A stretch of DNA of 47,488 nucleotides, from positions 1 through 47,488 of the forward strand of contig NZ_JAKSYH010000255.1 in the NCBI RefSeq assembly GCF_022829295.1. Reading direction: 5' to 3'. The notes beneath the pieces are model-generated. The model was not told the DNA's origin. It was given only the letters and a program-made list of their open reading frames with translations, and searched no databases. Positions 42,296 to 47,488 of the stretch are shown here, in pieces. This DNA is from Methylobacterium sp. J-088. Lineage in GTDB: Bacteria; Pseudomonadota; Alphaproteobacteria; Rhizobiales; Beijerinckiaceae. Position 1 is the stretch's first letter, and the number at the start of each line of letters is the position of its first letter. Made by a program: the position numbers and the translations under genes.

Positions 42296-43552
42296 TCACG
42301 GGCGTTCCAGCAGAGCCGGCAACGGGCGATGCTGCACCGCACCCGTATCGCGTGCGAGCTGGCCGTACAGCGTCCGGAGTGCGGCCGCATGGGTCGCCAG
42401 CGTCATCGGCGCAGCGCGGGCTTCGGCATAGGCCCGCGCGCCGAGGCCTCCGGCGCAGGCATCGTCCCGCAGAGCCGTGAAGGCGGCCGTCAGGGCCCCG
42501 ACCGCCGGGGCGACCACGAAGCCGGTCTGCCCGTGGCGGACCTTCTCGGCGGCCCCGGACCGGTCGGAGGCGACCACCGGGATTCCGGCGGCCAGCGCCT
42601 CGTAGATCGTGAGCGGACCGGTCTCGTACCAGCGTGACGGCGCGGCGAGCGCCCGGGCCCGGCGGCGCAGGATCTCCCAGACCGCGGCGGGGCTCTGCCA
42701 GCCGATGATCTCCACGCCGTCCCGGGCGCACAGTTCGGCCTCCAGGGGCCCGGCGCCGATGAACAGGGCCGGCAGGCCCGCCGCACGGGCGGCCTCGGCG
42801 ACCAGATCGGCGCCCTTTTCGCGGGTCAGGCGCCCGACATACGCGATCGCATCGCCGCGGTGGGGCTCGGCCGGCGGTCCCTCGGCGACCCGGACCGGGT
42901 TGTCGATCCGGTGGTGGGTGAGGGCGTCGGCGCCGAGAAGGTCGCCCATCCGCCGCCGGCTGGCGTCGCTGACATGGACCACGTGGAGCGGCAGCCCCCG
43001 CATCGCCTGCCGCAGCGCCACGGTCCGGGCGACGCGCACCAGCTTGTGGGCGCGGCTGCGCGCATCGCAGGGCGCCGCGATGCAGGCGGCCGACAGGGGC
43101 TTGAGTCCGCAGGGTTCAGCCCGGTCGAAGCGGTAATAGACCCCGTTCGGGCAGGCCAGGGCATAGTCGTGCAGGGTGACGATGACGGGCACGCCCGCCC
43201 CCGACAGGACCGGGAAGATCGCCGGCGACAGGGCACGGGTCCATTGGTGCAGGTGGATGCAGTCCGGCCGCTCCGGCAGCGCGGCGAGCGCCGCGGCGAG
43301 GCTGCGCGCCGCCGCCGCGTGCCAGATCCCGGCCGCCGCGGCCTTCGCGCCGCCGAGCGACCAGATGTCCGGCAAGCCGAGCACCACCCGCCGGATGTTT
43401 GCGTGATCGAGCAACGGGTCGGCCGCGCCCGCAACCGCCTGGAGGTAGGTGACCGAGACGCCGGCCTCCGCGAGCCCCCGGGCCGATTCCAGCGCGACCT
43501 TCTCGGCCCCGCCGCTGGCGGACGCGAACTCGGCCAGGATCACGACGTGCAT
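42296..43552 (-). CDS. GT4-family glycosyltransferase (paralogue 1)
   Basis: This 418-residue protein starts at the ATG at 43552 (M-H-V-V-I-L-A-E-F-A-S-A-S-G-G-A-E-K-V), since its divergent paralogue begins the same way. It has GT4 features: D-Y-A-L-A-C-P-N-G near 130, a Cys-containing S-A-A-C-I-A-A-P-C-D-A-R-S near 155, V-G-R-L-T-R-E-K-G-A-D near 235-245 and the donor-site stretch E-T-G-P-L-T-I-Y-E-A-L-A-A-G-I-P-V-V near 320. It transfers a sugar to an unknown acceptor, probably an envelope polysaccharide. No polymer-export genes are next to it. Confidence 0.88.
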   Translation of the reverse strand: MHVVILAEFASASGGAEKVALESARGLAEAGVSVTYLQAVAGAADPLLDHANIRRVVLGLPDIWSLGGAKAAAAGIWHAAAARSLAAALAALPERPDCIHLHQWTRALSPAIFPVLSGAGVPVIVTLHDYALACPNGVYYRFDRAEPCGLKPLSAACIAAPCDARSRAHKLVRVARTVALRQAMRGLPLHVVHVSDASRRRMGDLLGADALTHHRIDNPVRVAEGPPAEPHRGDAIAYVGRLTREKGADLVAEAARAAGLPALFIGAGPLEAELCARDGVEIIGWQSPAAVWEILRRRARALAAPSRWYETGPLTIYEALAAGIPVVASDRSGAAEKVRHGQTGFVVAPAVGALTAAFTALRDDACAGGLGARAYAEARAAPMTLATHAAALRTLYGQLARDTGAVQHRPLPALLERP

Positions 43553-43664
43553 GCAAACGGCCCCGGTCTCGACAGCCGGGATCATGGCGAAAACCAGTTT
43601 ACGGGGGATCAACCGCGGGTCGTTACAACGCTCAATCCGGAATTAGAGCGTCGGAAACCCGACC

Positions 43665-44933
43665 ATGCACGTCGTCCTCGTCGCAGACCACGCCTCGATC
43701 AATGGCGGACAGGCCAAGGTGGCGATCGAATCCGCCCTGGGGCTCGCCGCCCGCGGGGTCCGGGTGAGCCTGTTCGCCGCCGTCGGCCCGGTGGATCCGC
43801 GGCTCGAACCCGCCGGCATCCGCGTCGTCTGCCTGGAGCAGGACGATATCGCGACGACGCGCAACAAGCTGGCGTTTGCCGCGCAGGCGATCTGGAACGG
43901 CCCGGCGCGCCGGGCGCTCGCGCGGGAACTCGCCGCCTGCGACCCGCGCGACACCGTGGTCCATGTCCACGCCTTCGCCAAGGCGCTCTCGCCGTCGATC
44001 GGCACGGCGCTCCGGGCCTCGGGCCTGCCCTGCCTCTACACGATGCACGAGTTCTTCCTGGTCTGCCCGACCGGCGGCTTCTACGCCTATCCGGAGCAGA
44101 AGATCTGCCACCGCACGCCGATGTCGGCCTCCTGCATCGTGGCGAATTGCGACGCGCGCAGCTACCCACGCAAGGTCGCCCGCATGGTCCGCCATATCGG
44201 CCTCACCCAGGTGGCCCGGCTGCCGGATCTATTTTCTCACGTCATCACGATCAGCGACCTGCAGGAGCGGGTCGTGCGGCCGCTGATGCCCCCGGGGACG
44301 GCGTTCCACCGGGTCGACAACCCGATCGCGGTGGCGCAGGCGCCGCTGCGGGACGGGCCGCCGGGCGATGCCCTGTTCGTCGGGCGGATCTCCACCGAGA
44401 AGGGCGCGCCGATCTTCGCCGAGGCGGCGCGGCGGGCGGGGGCGCGGGCGGTGTTCGTCGGCGACGGGCCCGAGCGGGCCGCGCTCGCGGCACGCTATCC
44501 CGAGGCCGTCATGCTGGGCTGGCGCGATGCCGCCGGCGTGCAGGCCCTGATGCGGCAGGCCCGGGCGCTGGTCTTCCCGAGCGTCTGGTACGAGGGCCAG
44601 CCGCTGACCGTCTACGAGGCGCTGGCCTGCGGCGCGCCGGTGATCGTCAGCGATGCCTGCGCGGGCCGGGAGGCGGTGGTCGACGGCGAGACCGGGTTCT
44701 GGTTCCGCTCGGGCGACCCGGAATCGCTGGCGACGCATCTGCGCAGCCTGTCGGACGATAGGCTCGCCACCCGGATGGGCCGGGCCGCCTACGCGCGCTA
44801 CTGGGCGGCGCCGCTCAGCCTCGACGCCCATCTCGACCGTCTGGCGCGGGTCTACGAGACCGTGATGCGCGGCGCCGATGCCCGTGATCCGGTCGCCGCC
44901 GCGGCGGCCGAGCGGTCGATCCCGGCGACGTGA
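43665..44933 (+). CDS. GT4-family glycosyltransferase (paralogue 2)
   Basis: This 422-residue protein begins M-H-V-V-L-V-A-D-H-A-S-I-N-G-G-Q-A-K-V and aligns with the divergent paralogue along its whole length. Shared features are E-F-F-L-V-C-P-T-G-G-F-Y near 127, M-S-A-S-C-I-V-A-N-C-D-A-R-S near 150, V-G-R-I-S-T-E-K-G-A-P near 235 and Y-E-G-Q-P-L-T-V-Y-E-A-L-A-C-G-A-P-V-I near 310. It retains the GT4 donor-site Glu residues. The two starts are 112 bases apart, so they may share control. Acceptor and sugar are unknown. Confidence 0.9.
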   Translation: MHVVLVADHASINGGQAKVAIESALGLAARGVRVSLFAAVGPVDPRLEPAGIRVVCLEQDDIATTRNKLAFAAQAIWNGPARRALARELAACDPRDTVVHVHAFAKALSPSIGTALRASGLPCLYTMHEFFLVCPTGGFYAYPEQKICHRTPMSASCIVANCDARSYPRKVARMVRHIGLTQVARLPDLFSHVITISDLQERVVRPLMPPGTAFHRVDNPIAVAQAPLRDGPPGDALFVGRISTEKGAPIFAEAARRAGARAVFVGDGPERAALAARYPEAVMLGWRDAAGVQALMRQARALVFPSVWYEGQPLTVYEALACGAPVIVSDACAGREAVVDGETGFWFRSGDPESLATHLRSLSDDRLATRMGRAAYARYWAAPLSLDAHLDRLARVYETVMRGADARDPVAAAAAERSIPAT

Positions 44934-45046
44934 GCGAACGGGGGCCGGATTGCCGCGCGGTCCCCGAAAGATCGGAAACACCCGCCGCCGCCCGCGTTGA
45001 TGCGCACCGGCACCTTGCGTGCCCCCGTCACGGACGAGCGACCACC

Positions 45047-45223
45047 ATGGCCGACGAGCAGAAGCAGAACGAGACCAAGCCGGGCTTCCAGCAGGGCAGC
45101 GCCAAGCCGGGCGACAACGCGCATCCCGACAACAAGCAGGAGAAGCTCAACGAGCGCCTGGACGACGCCCTGGAGGAGACCTTCCCGTCGAGCGACCCGG
45201 TCTCGGTGAAGATCACCAAGTAG
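45047..45223 (+). CDS. Small conserved acidic protein
   Basis: This 58-residue hydrophilic protein starts M-A-D-E-Q-K-Q-N-E-T-K-P-G-F-Q-Q-G. The first half is Gln/Asn/Lys-rich and probably disordered. The second half carries L-D-D-A-L-E-E-T-F-P-S-S-D-P-V-S, a motif that I recognise from short uncharacterised proteins of Rhizobiales (D-x-A-x-E-x-S/T-F-P-A-S-D-P). Its function is unknown; such proteins are often linked to stress. It ends just before a hairpin and three 18-bp repeats. Confidence 0.75.
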   Translation: MADEQKQNETKPGFQQGSAKPGDNAHPDNKQEKLNERLDDALEETFPSSDPVSVKITK

Positions 45224-45233
45224 ATTTGGGTTT

Positions 45234-45256
45234 CCAAAGGGCCTGGGGCCCTTTGG
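45234..45256 (+). terminator. Strong hairpin after the small acidic protein
   Basis: CCAAAGGGCC, loop TGG, then GGCCCTTTGG gives a perfect 10-bp stem 10 bases past the stop. No T-run follows on this strand, so it may act with Rho, stabilise the transcript end, or stop transcription coming from mcd on the other strand. Confidence 0.6.
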
Positions 45257-45264
45257 CGGGGTGT

Positions 45265-45318
45265 CGGGGCAGAGCCCCGCCGCGGGGCAGAGCCCCGACG
45301 CGGGGCAGAGCCCCGACG
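45265..45318. repeat. Three 18-bp tandem repeats, each a small hairpin
   Basis: CGGGGCAGAGCCCCGCCG is followed by two copies of CGGGGCAGAGCCCCGACG (45265-45282, 45283-45300, 45301-45318). Each unit pairs CGGGGC with GCCCCG around AGA. The array lies between the convergent small protein and mcd, 32 bases from the mcd stop. Confidence 0.85.
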
Positions 45319-45349
45319 ATGCCGGGCGGCCGCGTAGCCGCCCGGTCCC

Positions 45350-47032
45350 TCACGCGGCTTCGAGCAGCCGGCGGGCGATCACCTGGGCCTGGATCTCGGC
45401 CGCACCTTCGAAGATCGACAGGATGCGCGCGTCGCACAGGATCCGGCTGACCGCGTATTCCAGCGCGAAGCCGTTGCCGCCGTGGATCTGGAGGGCGTTG
45501 TCGGCCGCCGCCCAGGCGACGCGGGCGCCGAGCAGCTTGGCCATCCCGGCCTCGAGATCGCAGCGCTTGCCCTCGTCCTTCTCGCGGGCCGAGAAGTAGG
45601 TGAGCTGGCGGGCGATGTTGATCTCCACCGCCATCATGGCGAGCTTGTCGGCCACCCGCGGGAAGCTGACCAGCGGCTTGCCGAACTGCACCCGCTCCTC
45701 GGCATAGCGCAGGCCGACATCGAGAGCCGACTGGGCGACGCCGACGGCGCGCGCCGCGGTCTGGATGCGGGCCGACTCGAAGGTCTGCATCAGCTGGGCA
45801 AAACCCTTGCCCTCGACCTCGCCGAGCAGGTTCGCGGCCGGGACCTCGAAGCCCTCGAAGGCCAGCTCGTATTCCTTCATGCCGCGGTAGCCGAGCACCT
45901 CGATCTCGCCGCCTGACAGGCCCTGGACCGGGAAGGGATCCGCGTCGGTGCCGCGGGGCTTCTCGGCGATCAGCATGGAGAGGCCCTTGTGGCCCTTCTC
46001 CTCGGGCTTGGTGCGCACCAGCACGGTCATGATGTCGGCGCGGACCGGATGGGTGATCCAAGTCTTGTTGCCGCTGATCTTCCACGTGTCGCCGTCCTTG
46101 ACGGCCTTGGTGCGCAGGCTGGCCAGATCCGAGCCCGTGTTCGGCTCGGTGAAGACGGCGGTGGGCAGGATGTCGCCCGAGGCGATCTTGGGCAGGAAGC
46201 GCTGCTTCTGCTCCTCGGTGCCGCCGCACAGGATCAGCTCGGCGGCGATCTCCGAGCGGGTGCCGAGCGAGCCGACGCCGATATAGGCCCGGGACAGCTC
46301 CTCCGAAACCACGCACATGGCGGTCTTGGACAGGCCCATGCCGCCGTATTCCTCGGGGATCGTCAGGCCGAAGACGCCGAGCTCGGCCATCTTGGTCACG
46401 ATCTCCATCGGGATGTAGGCGTTCTTCAGGTGCCACTCATGCGCCTGATCGACCACCTCGGCCTTGCCGAAGCGGCGCATCTCGGAGCGGATCGCCTCCA
46501 TGTCCTCGTCGAGGCCCGAGGCGCCGACGGTCGCCGCGCCGCTGCCGTCGCGCATCTGGGCGACCAGGGCGGCACGGTTCTCGAGGGTATTGCCCTCGGC
46601 GATCAGGGTCTCGACCGCATCGGTGCGGTACTGCGCCACCTCCTTGGCGGTGAGGCCGAGCGAGCCGATCGGGCGGACCATCTCGCCCTGGCTCATCGGG
46701 ATGCCGGAGAACAGCTGATCGAGATACTCGCCCGCGCCGATCCGCACGAGGAGCGACTCGGTCTCGCCGAACCGGCCCTCGGCCTGCAGGCGCTCGGCGT
46801 AGCTGCCGAGTTCGCGGACTGCCTCCGCGTAGGTGGCGAGCCACGCGAGGCCGTGGGCGGCGTGCTGCTGGCCTTCGAGCTTGGCCGCGTCGATCCGCCC
46901 ATCCGTCCCGAGGATCCGCGTGCGGACCCGGCGGGTGGCCTCGGCGGCCAGCGCCTTGGCGCTCTCGCCGGCGGCCTTGGTGAGGGCCACGAGATCCTGC
47001 GGCTCGGTCTGGATGGCGGGGGATGCGGACAT
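45350..47032 (-). CDS. mcd: (2S)-methylsuccinyl-CoA dehydrogenase of the ethylmalonyl-CoA pathway
   Basis: This 560-residue flavoprotein has the acyl-CoA dehydrogenase fold in its C-terminal 390 residues: E-E-Y-G-G-M-G-L-S near 240, T-E-P-N-T-G-S-D-L near 310, and Q-I-H-G-G-N-G-F near 515. It also has an N-terminal extension of about 160 residues (G-E-M-V-R-P-I-G-S-L-G-L-T-A-K-E-V-A-Q-Y-R-T), which marks it as Mcd and not a fatty-acid enzyme. It oxidises methylsuccinyl-CoA to mesaconyl-CoA during acetyl-CoA assimilation, a pathway central to growth on C1 and C2 compounds in Methylobacterium. The ATG at 47032 is preferred because an in-frame extension to 47155 lacks family similarity. No other pathway gene lies in the window. 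Confidence 0.94.
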   Translation of the reverse strand: MSASPAIQTEPQDLVALTKAAGESAKALAAEATRRVRTRILGTDGRIDAAKLEGQQHAAHGLAWLATYAEAVRELGSYAERLQAEGRFGETESLLVRIGAGEYLDQLFSGIPMSQGEMVRPIGSLGLTAKEVAQYRTDAVETLIAEGNTLENRAALVAQMRDGSGAATVGASGLDEDMEAIRSEMRRFGKAEVVDQAHEWHLKNAYIPMEIVTKMAELGVFGLTIPEEYGGMGLSKTAMCVVSEELSRAYIGVGSLGTRSEIAAELILCGGTEEQKQRFLPKIASGDILPTAVFTEPNTGSDLASLRTKAVKDGDTWKISGNKTWITHPVRADIMTVLVRTKPEEKGHKGLSMLIAEKPRGTDADPFPVQGLSGGEIEVLGYRGMKEYELAFEGFEVPAANLLGEVEGKGFAQLMQTFESARIQTAARAVGVAQSALDVGLRYAEERVQFGKPLVSFPRVADKLAMMAVEINIARQLTYFSAREKDEGKRCDLEAGMAKLLGARVAWAAADNALQIHGGNGFALEYAVSRILCDARILSIFEGAAEIQAQVIARRLLEAA

Positions 47033-47362
47033 GGTTTTTTTGCTCGCGTGGCGTTTCTCTGGATCGTGTCTTTTAACCTGTCTGCGGCGCAAGCCGAAGC
47101 AGATTTCGTTTGTCGCGTCTTGAACTGAAGTTGAAGAGCGGGGGACTTCGAACACAATCCGGCCGATGCGGGCGGCCTGATCGTGTCAGGCTTTACGCAA
47201 CGATCCTTGGAAACCGGACGGCGTCAGACCCGGGCTTCTCCCTCCCCCCTCTGCGGGGGGCTAAGCAGGTTTCGCAAAAGTGGCCACCGGTTTTGTGACA
47301 AAAACCTGTGACATAACAAAGAGCTAAGCAGATGAGGCGTTGGCTTGCCCACGGTACACGAC
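47033..47362. other. mcd upstream region with dispersed repeat elements
   Basis: No gene is supported. A C-run/G-run hairpin occurs at 47244-47260 (CCCCCC-TCTGC-GGGGGG). Directly after it, AAAAGTGGCCACCGGTTTTG (about 47275-47295) resembles a widely dispersed intergenic motif of Rhizobiales genomes. The mcd promoter should be at about 47040-47150, but no clear -35/-10 pair was identified. Confidence 0.45.
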
Positions 47363-47488
47363 TCACAAGGCTGGGAGGCGTTTTGGGCATCGATTGGCCC
47401 AGAGGGTCGCTGCGCTTTGAGGGGCATTGAGGAGATCGCCGCGTAGGGCATCGAGGCCGGTGCGGAACCAGGATTTCCCGCGCCGCCC
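47363..47488 (-). CDS. C-terminal fragment of an unidentified gene at the window edge
   Basis: An open frame of 41 codons plus stop enters from the right edge. It reads G-R-R-G-K-S-W-F-R-T-G-L-D-A-L-R-G-D-L-L and ends R-L-P-A-L. The W-F-R-T-G-L-D-A-L-R string looks like a conserved protein end and could belong to a transposase, but I cannot name the family. If so, the nearby repeats may mark the end of an inserted element. Confidence 0.35.
   Translation of the reverse strand, partial: GRRGKSWFRTGLDALRGDLLNAPQSAATLWANRCPKRLPAL

Noticed and set aside
42099..42431. Plus-strand frame of 110 codons between the phasin and the glycosyltransferase
   Set aside because: No ribosome-binding site, and its second half is antisense to the conserved C-terminus of the glycosyltransferase.

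Overview
The window reads as a chromosomal segment of a high-GC alphaproteobacterium, most likely Methylobacterium/Methylorubrum or a close relative. This is inferred from gene content: an ethylmalonyl-CoA-pathway methylsuccinyl-CoA dehydrogenase (mcd), polyhydroxybutyrate genes (intracellular depolymerase, phasins), a RegB/RegA redox two-component pair, purS-purQ, and an amiC-mrcA cell-wall pair. No rRNA, tRNA, CRISPR array or complete insertion sequence was found.

Layout. 1-4,050: the end of an exopolysaccharide sugar transferase, then a gene-poor stretch with four small membrane-protein genes on the minus strand and two small secreted proteins with a C-x-G-C motif. 4,069-12,568: a MocR-type regulator divergent from a seven-gene operon (MSMEG_0572-like protein, nitrilase, radical SAM protein, GNAT protein, AIR-synthase-like protein, glycosyltransferase, flavin oxidoreductase). 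This is the Nit1C-type nitrogen-starvation cluster, linked in other bacteria to growth on cyanide as nitrogen source. A near-consensus sigma-54 promoter lies just upstream, and paired repeats suitable as a MocR operator lie between regulator and operon. 12,881-19,180: a giant Gly-rich autotransporter, followed by a PAS-domain protein.

20,016-25,137: an organosulfur module (SfnB-like monooxygenase; divergently, a sulfonate-type binding protein and two LLM flavin monooxygenases). 25,525-30,821: an M20 amidohydrolase divergent from a peptide-type ABC binding protein and two permeases, with a possible second sigma-54 promoter. No ATPase gene is present for either transporter. 31,176-34,794: PHB depolymerase and RegB/RegA. 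34,895-40,391: a small membrane protein, purS-purQ with a strong terminator and possible small RNA, then mrcA and amiC. 40,511-41,966: two phasin-type proteins; the second has a perfect palindrome in its promoter region. 42,296-44,933: two divergent, clearly paralogous glycosyltransferases. 45,047-47,032: a small conserved protein, stacked hairpin repeats, and mcd. The right edge holds the tail of an unidentified gene.

The common theme is nutrient scavenging (nitrogen, sulfur, peptides) plus carbon storage and envelope functions. The best candidate for poorly described biology is the Nit1C operon: its chemistry is not established in general, and here it shows a sigma-54 promoter, an unusual radical SAM cysteine pattern and a large gene overlap. 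Intergenic regions hold dispersed palindromic repeats and many 13-18 bp tandem duplications.
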